Positions 1-9,505 of a stretch of DNA of 64,000 nt are shown piece by piece (position 1 is the stretch's first letter; each line of letters begins with the position of its first letter). The translations under genes and the position numbers were made by a program. This DNA comes from an uncultured Lachnospiraceae bacterium (GTDB taxonomy: Bacteria > Bacillota > Clostridia > Lachnospirales > Lachnospiraceae). Under the pieces are notes generated by a model that saw nothing but the letters and a program-made list of their open reading frames with translations, ran no database searches and had not been told where the DNA came from. The stretch spans positions 52,168 to 116,167 of the forward strand of contig CAJUJY010000003.1 of NCBI GenBank assembly GCA_910586555.1, written 5' to 3'.

Positions 1-590
1 TCGCCTGCAAGTACAAGCCCCGAAACTCCCCCGGTTGCTACACATATCTTTGCATTAAGCTGTGGTGCATGTTCAATAATCCATCTTTCCTGGAAACCTG
101 GTTCCAGATCAACAACAAGCAAATCAGGAAGACAGTTATTTATATCATTAATAACCGCTTCATCTTCACGGCTGCTGTCATAAACACAGAAATCCACTAC
201 CCTCAAGCCTGGCTGTACCCTTTTACAGTAATCCCTTAACTTAAATGCTTCTTCCCTGCTTCCTGCCATAATATAAATAGTCCTGTCCTGCTTCTTAAGG
301 TTTTCAAGTACCTGTCCAAAACTCTTACAGCTTACTACCATTCCTCCTGCCTCAAGTATATCGGCATGATGTGTAGCAAGAAGTGCCTCTTCACCTGGAA
401 GAAGTAAATCTGCTTTTTCTATGATTTCCCGGTATTTTCTGTCCCCTGCTGCCCTGTCTAATAACTTTGCAGATGCAAAAAATATAACATATAAATGGTC
501 ATCTGACAGGTATTCATTTATTATTCCAGTAAAGATGTCATTAGTAAGCATGTCAACATCAATATCCATAACTTTTACTGAAGCCTGCAT
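1..590 (-). CDS. WecG/TagA/CpsF-like protein (partial, 3' end outside window)
   Basis: The frame is open from ATG 588-590 to the left window edge, giving 196 codons without a stop. AGAAAGG lies about 11 nt before the start. The translation has the general pattern of the WecG/TagA/CpsF glycosyltransferases: LLLPGEE near residue 62, IYIMAGSREEAF near 105, DLEPGFQERWI near 161 and ATGGVSG near 185. Those enzymes transfer ManNAc-type sugars onto lipid-linked cell-wall intermediates. The usual acceptor-site DG and PKQE motifs are replaced, so this is a divergent and possibly non-catalytic member. It starts 18 nt after the LCP-family gene on the same strand, so the two are probably one operon linked to envelope polymer assembly. 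Identification is moderate. Confidence 0.5.
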   Translation of the reverse strand, partial: MQASVKVMDIDVDMLTNDIFTGIINEYLSDDHLYVIFFASAKLLDRAAGDRKYREIIEKADLLLPGEEALLATHHADILEAGGMVVSCKSFGQVLENLKKQDRTIYIMAGSREEAFKLRDYCKRVQPGLRVVDFCVYDSSREDEAVINDINNCLPDLLVVDLEPGFQERWIIEHAPQLNAKICVATGGVSGLVLAG

Positions 591-608
591 AAAATAACCA
601 TGCCTTTC

Positions 609-1844
609 TTAATTGGCATCTGCTGTACCAAGAATAATTTCAATATCAAACCCTTCCTGCACATCTCCAACAATTATTTCAGGATCTGTAAAATATCCTG
701 CAAGATCACCACCCATATCCTTTTCTTTTACAATAATTCTTGTATGTGTAAGTGTTTCATCTGTATAATCACCTATTTTCTTTACTGAAAAACCAGCAGA
801 GTTTAATTCTGTCTGTGTAGCTGAAGCAAGGCCGTTTATCCTGCTTCCATTTAATACAATTATATCAAGCCCTTTGGAACTTTTTGCCTTTTTGCCTTTA
901 CTTTTATTACCTGTAACAGCAGATAAATTTTCCTGTGCTTTAGTATAACCTGTTGTATTATTTGCCAGTTTATTTAAAAATGACTTTGCTGCCTTTGTAT
1001 CTACTAAAAATAGCTTCCCATTATATGTGCCTGGTATTCCCCAGTAATGGAAATAATCAACATTCATCTTTTCATAACATTCTATATAACCAATTTTATT
1101 ATAAACAGTAAGGTTTGATTCAACCCGTTCATACTGTTCTTTAATATATTCTGCAATTTTTTCCTGGTTACCACTTATATCTTTAAGCTGGTTAATATAA
1201 GTACTGCTTGCTACAGAAATCCTTTGTGCTACATGCACTGCCTGCGTTTCTGGCACAGTCCCGTCCGGCCCTGGTGTAACCGTATTTTCATCAACCTCCT
1301 GTTTAAACCTGACAGATACCCTTTTTTTAGTATAATGGCTTTTATATGTTTCCTGGTCAAGAACTGTATAATAACTTATTTTAATGCCAAGCATTTTCTC
1401 AATAATAAGCTCACCATATCCAAATGCATCATCATTATTAGCAAAATATGTCTTAATTCTTCCTATACGGATAATTTGTGGTATTTCCTGGTTTACAGTA
1501 CACAACTTCTGGTACATTGTAGTAGGTATAGTATATTCCGTTCTTGCAGGTATGGTGACATAATCCATATTATTAGTCTTTGTGTTACAAATTTCAATCA
1601 TAATATTAGTAATCCTGTCACCATTACATACATAAATAAGGTTTCTTGATACTTCATCAGTCTGTGCATCTTCTATAATATCTTCAATATCTCCTTTTTT
1701 TGTGCCTATATTCCCTCCATTGTCAGAAAGAATAGTATATGATATTTTATAACTCGCAAATCCAGTTACTAATAATATTATTATAAATAAAATAGATTTC
1801 AAAAGACTGATAAAAAATACTTTTACTACATTATTTTTTTTCAT
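609..1844 (-). CDS. LytR-CpsA-Psr family-like protein with C-terminal LytR_C domain
   Basis: 411 residues. An N-terminal membrane anchor (about 10-32) precedes an extracytoplasmic LCP-like region of about 70-300. LCP proteins attach wall teichoic acids or capsular polymers to peptidoglycan at the outer face of the membrane. The region around IPARTEYTIP (about 98-107) replaces the usual PRDT strand, so the phosphate-binding arginine pattern is not clearly kept. The last 90 residues form a clear LytR_C domain, with IIVLNGSRINGLA near 330 and AGFSV near 350. ATG 1844 follows AAAGG. The gene is followed at once by the WecG-like gene. The LytR_C call is firm; catalytic LCP activity is uncertain. 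Confidence 0.7.
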   Translation of the reverse strand: MKKNNVVKVFFISLLKSILFIIILLVTGFASYKISYTILSDNGGNIGTKKGDIEDIIEDAQTDEVSRNLIYVCNGDRITNIMIEICNTKTNNMDYVTIPARTEYTIPTTMYQKLCTVNQEIPQIIRIGRIKTYFANNDDAFGYGELIIEKMLGIKISYYTVLDQETYKSHYTKKRVSVRFKQEVDENTVTPGPDGTVPETQAVHVAQRISVASSTYINQLKDISGNQEKIAEYIKEQYERVESNLTVYNKIGYIECYEKMNVDYFHYWGIPGTYNGKLFLVDTKAAKSFLNKLANNTTGYTKAQENLSAVTGNKSKGKKAKSSKGLDIIVLNGSRINGLASATQTELNSAGFSVKKIGDYTDETLTHTRIIVKEKDMGGDLAGYFTDPEIIVGDVQEGFDIEIILGTADAN

Positions 1845-2040
1845 AATTGTACCTTTCTATAACGGTTTATACAGTTGTTCTGATAAAAACATGCTTTTTA
1901 TTATAGCAAAGAAAGCCTGTTATGTAAAGTCTGCAAATCAGTTGTAAGGAATCATTAACAATTTATGGATTATTATATCCATTATTTCTTAATATATGAT
2001 ATACTTGGATTAAAATCTGTCTAAGACTGGAGGAATTAAA

Positions 2041-2766
2041 ATGAAAACGGCTGTTATTACAGGTGCATCACGTGGCATTGGATACGCCTGTGCCCTTAAA
2101 TTTGCATCAATGGGATATAATATTGCGCTAAACTGCCACAAAAACTCTGGCCTGCTTAATAAGCTTGAGAAAGAAACCTGTATTTATAATACCAGGTGCA
2201 TTAAACACACTGGTGATATAGGCATTTTTGAAAATGCTGACAGTTTTTTTAAAGATATAGAAAAAGAGGGCTGGCTGCCTGATGTACTTATAAATAATGC
2301 AGGCATGTCTTATATTGGGCTTATCCAGGATATGTCCCCCAAAGAATGGGACTATATACTACAGACTAACTTAACTTCTGTATTTAACTGCTGCAAGCTT
2401 GTAATTCCTATGATGCTTAAACGTAAATCAGGCAAAATAATTAATATTTCATCTGTATGGGGCTGTGCCGGGGCTTCCACAGAGGCCGCCTATTCAGCAT
2501 CAAAAGGCGGTGTTAATGCTTTTACAATGGCTCTTGCAAAGGAACTTGCACCAAGTAATATACAAGTTAATGCCATAGCATGTGGCATGATTAATACCAG
2601 CATGAACAATTCGTTTAGTGCAGAAGAAATAGAAGACATAAAAGAAGAAATCCCGGCCTGCCGTCTTGGTACTCCTGAAGAAGTAGCAGAATTTGCCTTA
2701 CAGCTTGCAGAAAGCAGCAGCTACCTGACAGGCCAGGTAATAAAATTTGATGGTGGATGGATTTAA
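2041..2766 (+). CDS. Short-chain dehydrogenase/reductase (FabG/YmfI-like)
   Basis: 241 residues, a normal single-domain SDR length. The NADPH-binding TGASRGIG motif is at 7-14, NNAG at 85-88, the catalytic Ser around 137-138, and YSASK at 151-155 with the Tyr and Lys. A C-terminal SSYLTGQVIKFDGG completes the classical fold. The start is ATG 2041 behind GGAGG. It could be a 3-oxoacyl-ACP reductase. Alternatively it could be the elongation factor P 5-aminopentanone reductase YmfI, a close FabG relative found alone in many Firmicutes. It stands alone between two minus-strand genes, with no fatty-acid synthesis neighbours, which mildly favours YmfI. Confidence 0.8.
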   Translation: MKTAVITGASRGIGYACALKFASMGYNIALNCHKNSGLLNKLEKETCIYNTRCIKHTGDIGIFENADSFFKDIEKEGWLPDVLINNAGMSYIGLIQDMSPKEWDYILQTNLTSVFNCCKLVIPMMLKRKSGKIINISSVWGCAGASTEAAYSASKGGVNAFTMALAKELAPSNIQVNAIACGMINTSMNNSFSAEEIEDIKEEIPACRLGTPEEVAEFALQLAESSSYLTGQVIKFDGGWI

Positions 2767-2792
2767 CCATGCCATGCTAATATGTAGTATTT

Positions 2793-5129
2793 TTATTTTT
2801 CAAGATAGAAGTCCCTTGTATCTATTATCTGCTGCGGCACTTCTATTTTATCTTTCTGCCATACACGGAACTTTAAGTCATATTCCTTGGACTTTTTGCC
2901 ACGTTCACGTACAAAGCGTGCCATTGCATCACGGAATAAAGGCTGTTCCGCTGCTTTTTCCCGTATTTCCTTAGAGAACGGGCAGTAGGTTGCAAGTATT
3001 TCCCTGACTGGCTTGCTAAGGCAAAGGCCGCCTTTAGATTCAAGCTTAATCCAGTTCTCATAATCAATTACAAATACTTCCCTTGTATTATTCCTGCATT
3101 TCTGTATCTGTAACTTAAGTTTGTCCTTTTTCTCATCTGAAAGTTCCCTGTTCTTACGGTAAAACTGTACAAAATCACTATACTCGCTTGTAAGGGATTT
3201 TATCTGGATATTATTCCATGCTGCACCCTGCATTGTCCTGCAAAGTTCCCATCTGAACCTTCCAAACAATTTTATCATAACTGAATCAATATCTGTGTCA
3301 AGGAAAGCTGGCACAAGAAAACGCCCTTTGGAATTTCTCTTCCTGCCACTAAGTTCCTGCCACATTACTGCGTTGCTTCCAAATACCGGGAATACTATAA
3401 AATCAGGAAATACTTCTTCCATTACATATTCCTTCTTAATCCCGGATTTATGTTCATTATACAATCCCTCACGGTAGAAAACTGAAAAATCAATTTCAAG
3501 CAGCTTGTTTAAAGATTCATTTATTTTTTGTGCTGAAAGATAGCATCTCTTTATTGACCCTGGACACCCTTCAGTAAATAAAAACGGGACAAACACTGAA
3601 ACCTGCCCATATATAAGCCTGTGGTTTGTTTTAAACATATTCTGGACTTCATAATCAAACTTTGCCAGGTTATCCTTAACAAGTTCTTTCTCTTCTTCTT
3701 GTGTAATACGTCCTGTTTTACGCATATCACGCAAGTTCTCAAAGTAATCCATATCAAATTCACTTTTGGACGGCTCCCTTCTGCCTTCATAAATTTCAGT
3801 AAGCCATTCCTTCATGTTATAAACTGGACATTTTGCGTCCTCTGGCATATTTTCTTCAAGTGAAAGCAGTTCTTCCATTATCTCATATGAAACAAGTTTT
3901 TCACTTAAGAAACCATACTTAAGAAATAAATCAATAATAAGTGGTGTCTTTTCTTCTGAATTATAATCTTTTAAAAACACGTTCCTGTATATATTGTAAT
4001 AATTCTTTATAAGCCCCTGCCTTATTTTGCGTACACTGTCATCAGTTGCCATTTTATCCTTAAGCTGTGCAAACTGTACAGCCAGGTCTTTAAACTGGTC
4101 TGCTATATCCTGCTCTACACCAGAATAATTAAGAATAATCCCTAAAGAACCATCTAATACGCTTACATCTATGCTTTCTCCTTCCTGGTTCTCCAGAACA
4201 TTCCCAGAATCTGCTGTGCGGCTCTCACTAATAAGTGTAAAATAGGCCTCTTCCATAAACTTATGGTCTGCCCCAATATCAATACATGCTTTATCATATA
4301 ACAGGTTCTCAAGCATGTTTATATTATCAATAACACTGTCAAAAAGTGAAACTGCCTCCTTTATAACAATACCCTTATCCTTCATTGCCTTTGCTAACCC
4401 AAATACTAACATAAACAGGCTGTTTTCATTATTAATAAGAAAACCTGCAAGCTCTTTAAGGTATGCTGCATCTGAAGAACATTGTGATATTAAAGCATTA
4501 ATAAGTGAAACTTCGTCTACAATATGGTATACAGGTATTATTGGATTTACATTTACAAATGCTTTCTGTACTTCTGCTGGTATGCTGCAACATGCTTTAT
4601 AATATAATACTTTGTCAGCATCAATTCCATAACTTTCTTTTTTACCATAGTCTTCCGGATTATCCGGTATATCTGTATTTTTAGGACTGATACCAGCTTT
4701 AGACGCAATCTCTTTATACTTTTCATCTGCATATTTTATAAATTCACAGACTTTTAAAGCTGTACTGCCCATGTCGTCATATATTCTTGACAGTTCCCGT
4801 ATGTATTTACCTAAAGTTGAATAAATAAGTGCGGCATAATCCTTATTTACCTTAACCAGTGCCCTTACTGCCTGGTTAAAACCCATTGCAGGAAACGCAT
4901 ATATTACTGAATCAATATCTGCAGTATATGTAACCCTGTATTCCCCTGCTGCCAGGTCACAAAGCCCAAGAAAATTACCTGAACCAGCAACAACATTAAC
5001 TCCCTCTGTAGTTATACGTATTCTTCCCTTGACAACCAGGCACATTGATGTAATTGTTTCTCCTCTGGTATATATCTGTGTACCTTTAATAACCTGGTTG
5101 ACACTATTTAGTTTAAGCTCTGCACTCAA
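2793..5129 (-). CDS. Large cyclic-nucleotide-binding-domain protein
   Basis: 778 residues. Residues 15-105 look like a cNMP-binding (CRP/FNR effector) fold, with IYTRGETITSMCLVVKGRI and a glycine-rich SGNFLGLCDL strand. No CRP-type DNA-binding helix-turn-helix follows. Instead about 650 mainly helical residues of unknown nature follow, without visible transmembrane segments or catalytic motifs. The start is TTG at 5127-5129, chosen because AGGAGG lies 7 nt upstream and the frame has no better ATG. It converges on the SDR gene with only 26 nt between stops. The effector-sensing role is inferred from the domain; what the long C-terminal part does is unknown. Confidence 0.6.
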   Translation of the reverse strand: MSAELKLNSVNQVIKGTQIYTRGETITSMCLVVKGRIRITTEGVNVVAGSGNFLGLCDLAAGEYRVTYTADIDSVIYAFPAMGFNQAVRALVKVNKDYAALIYSTLGKYIRELSRIYDDMGSTALKVCEFIKYADEKYKEIASKAGISPKNTDIPDNPEDYGKKESYGIDADKVLYYKACCSIPAEVQKAFVNVNPIIPVYHIVDEVSLINALISQCSSDAAYLKELAGFLINNENSLFMLVFGLAKAMKDKGIVIKEAVSLFDSVIDNINMLENLLYDKACIDIGADHKFMEEAYFTLISESRTADSGNVLENQEGESIDVSVLDGSLGIILNYSGVEQDIADQFKDLAVQFAQLKDKMATDDSVRKIRQGLIKNYYNIYRNVFLKDYNSEEKTPLIIDLFLKYGFLSEKLVSYEIMEELLSLEENMPEDAKCPVYNMKEWLTEIYEGRREPSKSEFDMDYFENLRDMRKTGRITQEEEKELVKDNLAKFDYEVQNMFKTNHRLIYGQVSVFVPFLFTEGCPGSIKRCYLSAQKINESLNKLLEIDFSVFYREGLYNEHKSGIKKEYVMEEVFPDFIVFPVFGSNAVMWQELSGRKRNSKGRFLVPAFLDTDIDSVMIKLFGRFRWELCRTMQGAAWNNIQIKSLTSEYSDFVQFYRKNRELSDEKKDKLKLQIQKCRNNTREVFVIDYENWIKLESKGGLCLSKPVREILATYCPFSKEIREKAAEQPLFRDAMARFVRERGKKSKEYDLKFRVWQKDKIEVPQQIIDTRDFYLEK

Positions 5130-5310
5130 TGGTTATCCTCCTAAATGTTCCCTGAATTACATTATCTGTTTCTTATTATACAATCTTAAAGTTATAACGT
5201 CAACGGAACAATTAAAACTTTAACCTGTGCATTATTCCTGTAAAAATAAAAAGACTGGTTATAAAACCAGCCCTATCATTATTAAATAAATAATAAATTT
5301 ATAAATTAAT

Positions 5311-5577
5311 CCGTGCATCCTGTTTTGAATATGCTGTCACCAGCGTTACCTTGGCAGCCTGCTCAGCCCCAGCTACCTTACGGCACACAGAAATTCCCAC
5401 TTAGTGCTGCTAGGTTCCCCTCCTGACACGGTTCATGGGGTTCCATTGCGTAAGACCAGAACGTCAACGCCACTTTCCAAGGGCAGCCTGGCAAGCAGCA
5501 AAACCCTGGACAGGACATCACCCCTGCTATAGCGGATTGCAGGTACAGGGCACCGCTAACTCCCCGGCTAGCACGGA
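5311..5577 (-). ncRNA. ffs: Signal recognition particle RNA, large (Alu-containing) type
   Basis: About 266 nt on the minus strand. The 5' end CCGUGCUAGCCGGGG pairs with the 3' end GGAUGCACGG. It carries the Firmicutes-type Alu region (GUUAGCGGUGCCCUGU). It also has the helix-8 Ffh-binding bulge, GUCAGG then GGGGAA then CUAGCAGCA. With Ffh it targets nascent membrane and secreted proteins, which suits the many signal-peptide proteins here. It follows tadA on the same strand, the common Clostridia order, with its own promoter in between. The ends are placed by the terminal helix and may be off by a few bases. Confidence 0.93.
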
Positions 5578-5617
5578 AGTTTTATACTATTATATATTTT
5601 ATTTTCTGCATTTTGTA

Positions 5618-5646
5618 ATTATACATATAACAGCCTGTTATGTCAA
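5618..5646 (-). promoter_or_regulatory. Sigma-70-type promoter for the SRP RNA
   Basis: Reading the minus strand, TTGACA (5646-5641) and TATAAT (5623-5618) are both perfect consensus, separated by exactly 17 nt. Transcription would begin near 5611, about 35 nt before the mature 5' end at 5576. A processed leader is therefore likely. A second TATAAT at 5594-5589, with a poor -35, could give a shorter leader. Confidence 0.8.
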
Positions 5647-5688
5647 GTGTTTACAGAATCTTTTCCTTTTAATTTAAAAATTTTTCTA

Positions 5689-6168
5689 TTATTCTGTACT
5701 TTTCTTTTTTTTCCTTAGTTCCCTGAAAAATTCTTTCATAATGCTGGTACATTCCTCTAAAAGTACACCTGTTGTCTTTTCTGTCTGGTGGTTAAACTGC
5801 CTTACCTGCATTAAATCAATTATACTGCCTGCACATCCTGCCTTAGGGTTTGGTGCACCTATTACTATACGTGGTATACGTGCCTGTATTACTGCACCTG
5901 CGCACATAGGGCATGGTTCAAGTGTAACATACATTATACAATCACAAAGCCGCCAGTCACCAAGTTTTTTTCCTGCCTTTTTCATTGCCAGAAGTTCAGC
6001 ATGTGCAAGTGTGCTTTTATCTGTATTTCTCCTGTTATAGCCTCTTGCTATAATTTTATCCTGGTATACAATAACACATCCAACAGGCACTTCTCCTATA
6101 GCTGCTGCCTTTTTTGCCTGTTTTAATGCTTCCTTCATATATTTTTTATCAAATTCATTTTCTTGCAT
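5689..6168 (-). CDS. tadA: tRNA-specific adenosine deaminase
   Basis: 159 residues, the full family length. It converts A34 to inosine in the anticodon of tRNA-Arg(ACG). The zinc and catalytic motifs are intact: HAE at 56-58 (zinc His, catalytic Glu) and PCPMC at 85-89 (two zinc Cys). The VPVGCVIV strand and the AGSIIDL segment are typical of TadA rather than other cytidine deaminases. The Lys-rich tail is ordinary. It lies directly upstream of the SRP RNA on the same strand. Confidence 0.95.
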   Translation of the reverse strand: MQENEFDKKYMKEALKQAKKAAAIGEVPVGCVIVYQDKIIARGYNRRNTDKSTLAHAELLAMKKAGKKLGDWRLCDCIMYVTLEPCPMCAGAVIQARIPRIVIGAPNPKAGCAGSIIDLMQVRQFNHQTEKTTGVLLEECTSIMKEFFRELRKKKKSTE

Positions 6169-6289
6169 TATTTACTTTTATCTCCATATATATTATTCTA
6201 AAATATATTAATTCTGTTTAGTAATAAGTTTACCACTATTATATATTATAGTCAAAAGTAAATTTTTATCTTGAAAGAGAGGATTGTAT

Positions 6290-6844
6290 ATGCTAGTTAC
6301 ATACAATACAGACCGTCTGGTTTTAAATGTCTTAAACCCGTCTAATGCAGGGCTTGTATTAAATTTTTACATCCGGAATAAAAACTTTTTAGAACCACAT
6401 GAACCTAAACGCACTAAACTTTTTTATACATATGGTTTCCAGCGTGCAAACCTTGCATGTGAATATAATGCTTTTATTAAACAGTCAAATATAAGATACT
6501 GGATTTCATTAAATAATGATCCTGGAAGTGTAATTGGCACAGTATGCTTCAATAATATCTTAAAAGGTGCATTTTGCAGTTGTATGGCAGGATACAAACT
6601 TGGCAGGGAGTATTGTGGCAACGGTTATATGTATGAAACATTAAACATGCTTATTCCTATTGTATGCAAAGAGCTTTCAATGCACCGCATAGAAGCAATG
6701 GTTATGCCTGGCAATATGCCATCAATTAATCTTCTTAACAGGCTTGGTTTTAAGGAAGAAGGTTATTTACATTCTTTTGCCCAGATAAACGGCATATGGG
6801 AAGACCATATCTTATACTCATATATAAACCAGGGGATTATATAA
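6290..6844 (+). CDS. GNAT-family N-acetyltransferase (RimJ/RimL type)
   Basis: 184 residues. The start is set at ATG 6290 because GAGAGG sits 7 nt upstream; the in-frame TTG at 6284 has no room for a ribosome site. The protein follows the RimJ/RimL pattern: TDRLVL at the N-terminus, a GTVCF strand, the acetyl-CoA pyrophosphate loop GREYCGNGYM, and NMPSINLLNRLGFKEEGYL near the C-terminus. These enzymes acetylate N-termini of ribosomal proteins, amino groups of metabolites, or antibiotics. The substrate cannot be read from the sequence. It is monocistronic. Confidence 0.85.
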   Translation: MLVTYNTDRLVLNVLNPSNAGLVLNFYIRNKNFLEPHEPKRTKLFYTYGFQRANLACEYNAFIKQSNIRYWISLNNDPGSVIGTVCFNNILKGAFCSCMAGYKLGREYCGNGYMYETLNMLIPIVCKELSMHRIEAMVMPGNMPSINLLNRLGFKEEGYLHSFAQINGIWEDHILYSYINQGII

Positions 6845-6862
6845 GCTGCATTTCTTGTAATA

Positions 6863-8029
6863 TTATATACTGATTTCTGTAATCCAGTAGCCAAACACGC
6901 CATATATTACTTTTCCAGGACCTAACGGCTGGAATTTATTAAATGAAAATGCTGCTGCCCTTTTGCTTTCCTGTTCACTATATACACCTGGTACGCCAAG
7001 TGCATAGTGCCCGTTACAAAGTTTTGCAAATATAAGATGTTTATAACAGTAATATCCATGAAGCAAAAACCTGTTATTAGCAAAAGACCAAAGGCGTATT
7101 GGCATACAGCCTATATCCTTTGGCTCTATCCTTACACTTTCTTCTATATCCCCGGATTTAAAAGGATACATAACAGGAAAGTTTCTAAGTATACGCATGC
7201 CAAAATCCTCATCTTTCTTATTATAGCTTTTATATGGACATACATTACAGCCATACAAAGTTTTATCCTCTTCTATATCCTGTGTCTTAATATCAGGTTC
7301 TACATTTTGTGAAAAAATCTCTTTTTTTTCTTTATCTTTATTATTTTTGTTGCTGTCATTTTCTGTGCTGCCTATTAAACTGGCATTATCCTTATTTGTA
7401 TTGTTACTATTTGTATTATCCTCTGTAGCCTTATTACTGGTACTGGAACTTCCAGCAGCCGTTGTAATAGCATTATTTTCTGTATTATTTTTTATATCAC
7501 TCTTTATATTCTCTTCTTTTCCACTGGCAGAAGTATTTCCAGAAACATAAGATGTGCTGGTATTTTCCTTACTTCCAGCAGCTTTGTTATCTTCTGTGTT
7601 TTTATTATTGTTTAAATTTGCCCTGTCCTTAGTATTTTTATCTAACATATTTATTTTATTTCCTATATATATGCTTTCATTAGTCCATGTTGTAGCATAA
7701 TATTCATTATCATTTATATATATTACTGCCCCGTCAAAGTCACTGGCAGTATGTCCACTTGAAAACACATCTTCTGCATTAGTTGCTGTTTTAAGCTGTA
7801 AGCTTCCTGAATGTCCCATAAGCCTGCCCATACTTACATATTCTATAGCCATCTTTTCCTGCTTAAAAAGCCATGCTTCTGGCATAAAACTTGTTTCAAA
7901 TGCCCTCATCTGTACTGTAACCCTGCACTGCCTTCCTTTTTGCTCAAGCTTAACATAGCCTATATTCTGCCCTTTTTCCCCGTTTAAATACTGGTAAAGA
8001 TACGAAACAATCCGTCTGTACTGGTTCAT
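6863..8029 (-). CDS. Two-lobed protein with Asn/Thr-rich linker, unknown function
   Basis: 388 residues from ATG 8029, chosen because GGAGGG lies 6 nt upstream. An in-frame TTG at 8047 precedes that site and is unlikely. Residues 1-130 form a conserved-looking lobe (YRRIVSYLYQYLNGEKGQNIG). About 130-240 is a low-complexity Asn/Thr/Ser/Lys linker. The last 120 residues form a second lobe with GHYALGVPGVYSEQE and FGYWITE. I have seen this two-lobe layout in uncharacterised Lachnospiraceae proteins (DUF6128-like), but this is from memory. No signal peptide or membrane segment is visible, and no function is proposed. Confidence 0.6.
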   Translation of the reverse strand: MNQYRRIVSYLYQYLNGEKGQNIGYVKLEQKGRQCRVTVQMRAFETSFMPEAWLFKQEKMAIEYVSMGRLMGHSGSLQLKTATNAEDVFSSGHTASDFDGAVIYINDNEYYATTWTNESIYIGNKINMLDKNTKDRANLNNNKNTEDNKAAGSKENTSTSYVSGNTSASGKEENIKSDIKNNTENNAITTAAGSSSTSNKATEDNTNSNNTNKDNASLIGSTENDSNKNNKDKEKKEIFSQNVEPDIKTQDIEEDKTLYGCNVCPYKSYNKKDEDFGMRILRNFPVMYPFKSGDIEESVRIEPKDIGCMPIRLWSFANNRFLLHGYYCYKHLIFAKLCNGHYALGVPGVYSEQESKRAAAFSFNKFQPLGPGKVIYGVFGYWITEISI

Positions 8030-8396
8030 CAAATCCCTCCATTCCAACCCGTCTTATAAATATTGTCATTAACTGGCACGTATACACCGCACTGTCTTAT
8101 CAAACTATATTCATATTACAACATTAAATAGAACTAAATTTTGATTTTTTATTTTTACAAAAAATGTGCAGAAATCCCACCCATCCAGATGCGGTCTGGA
8201 TAGCACAAAAGCGTATAAAATTCTTGATAACATATATAACATATAGTATAATATATATGGCAAATAATTATAGACATACAAATACAATATTATTTTTAAT
8301 AAATTATTATTTTGTATTTTGTCCTAGGTACAAAAGAAAATTTTTTTAATAGAAAATATGTGCCGCCGGTTAAAGGCAGCAGAATGGAGGATTATT
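8030..8396. other. Divergent intergenic region with a short palindrome
   Basis: 367 nt between two divergent genes. It holds the mrp promoter (8224-8252) and, at 8183-8201, the palindrome ATCCAGA-TGCGG-TCTGGAT, which could be a hairpin or an operator. The rest is very AT-rich with no other signal seen. Confidence 0.5.
8224..8252 (+). promoter_or_regulatory. Promoter candidate for the Mrp/NBP35 gene
   Basis: TTGATA (8224-8229) and a perfect TATAAT (8247-8252) are separated by 17 nt. Transcription would start near 8259, about 138 nt before the ATG. Confidence 0.6.
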
Positions 8397-9221
8397 ATGG
8401 ATGAAACTTGTACACATGACTGTTCAAACTGTAGTGCAAACTGTGAAAGCAGGGATCCTAAAAGCCTGCTTGAACCACCACACAAAGACAGCAGCATTAA
8501 AAAGGTTATAGGGGTTATAAGCGGCAAAGGCGGCGTAGGAAAATCTATGGTTTCTTCAATGCTTGCCGTTAATTTCCAGAAAAAAGGGTATAATACTGCC
8601 ATTCTTGATGCAGATATTACTGGCCCTTCAATACCTAAAGCTTTTGGAATAACAGAACGTGCAATGGGTGATGAAAATGGTATTTTCCCTGCCAGAAGCA
8701 AAACGGGCATACAGACCATGTCAGTAAACCTGCTTCTTGAAAACACTACTGACCCTGTTATATGGAGAGGCCCTGTTATTGCAGGAACTGTAAAACAGTT
8801 CTGGCAGGACGTAATCTGGAAAGATGTTGATTATATGTTTGTAGATATGCCACCTGGAACGGGTGATGTTGCGCTTACTGTATTCCAGTCCCTGCCTGTA
8901 GACGGGATTGTTATTGTAACCTCACCACAGGAACTCGTTTCCATGATTGTTTCAAAAGCTGTAAAAATGGCACAAATGATGGACGTGCCTGTTATTGGCA
9001 TTATTGAAAACATGAGTTATATAGAATGTCCATGCTGTGGTGAACACATAGAAGTATTTGGCAAAAGCCATCTTGACGAAGTTGCAGGAGAATACGGGCT
9101 TCCTGTGCTTGGACGCATACCTATGGCATCTGGAATTGCTGCTGCAAGTGATGCAGGCAATATAGAAGAACTGGAATGTAACTGGTTTAATGATGCAGTT
9201 ACTGCAATAGAAAATATATAA
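8397..9221 (+). CDS. mrp: Mrp/NBP35-family iron-sulfur cluster carrier ATPase
   Basis: 274 residues from ATG 8397 behind TGGAGG. The N-terminus has four Cys in a C-x3-C-x2-C-x3-C pattern (C5, C9, C12, C16), as in NBP35-type proteins that bind a 4Fe-4S cluster there. The deviant Walker A GKGGVGKS is at 43-50, DADITGPSIPK follows as switch I, and VDMPPGTGD is the Walker B region. A C-terminal CPCCGEH can bridge a cluster between subunits. The family carries and transfers Fe-S clusters in the cytoplasm. An in-frame ATG further upstream (8358) lacks a ribosome site. Confidence 0.93.
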   Translation: MDETCTHDCSNCSANCESRDPKSLLEPPHKDSSIKKVIGVISGKGGVGKSMVSSMLAVNFQKKGYNTAILDADITGPSIPKAFGITERAMGDENGIFPARSKTGIQTMSVNLLLENTTDPVIWRGPVIAGTVKQFWQDVIWKDVDYMFVDMPPGTGDVALTVFQSLPVDGIVIVTSPQELVSMIVSKAVKMAQMMDVPVIGIIENMSYIECPCCGEHIEVFGKSHLDEVAGEYGLPVLGRIPMASGIAAASDAGNIEELECNWFNDAVTAIENI

Positions 9222-9316
9222 TATATACAACAATGCTTATAACAGTAATAAATTATACATTAAAATAGTTATATTTCATTTATAATATATTCTAGAAAAA
9301 TATAAACTTCAAAAAA

Positions 9317-9366
9317 ATAATGGAAATCCCATATACTTTATATAGGGATTTCCATTATTTTTTTGT
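9317..9366. terminator. Rho-independent terminator
   Basis: A 12-bp perfect stem (AATGGAAATCCC with GGGATTTCCATT) and a 14-nt loop. T-rich sequence follows on the plus strand and an A-run precedes, so it can act both ways. It ends the mrp transcript. Confidence 0.85.
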
Positions 9367-9431
9367 TTTATAAACTAACTATAAAGTTACATATAATGAT
9401 ATAAATAATTATTATATTTTACCTATATGGC

Positions 9432-9460
9432 TTGACATCTATTATATATTATGATATATA
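9432..9460 (+). promoter_or_regulatory. Promoter candidate for the 9506 gene
   Basis: TTGACA at 9432-9437, a 17-nt spacer, then TATATA at 9455-9460. The start codon is 46 nt downstream. Confidence 0.55.
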
Positions 9461-9505
9461 TATAGATATTCTATATAATAATTTTTTAAGAGGAGGAAAT
9501 GTTTT

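Noticed and set aside
5435..5677. 80-codon plus-strand frame
   Set aside because: It is opposite the SRP RNA, whose structure and promoter explain the sequence.
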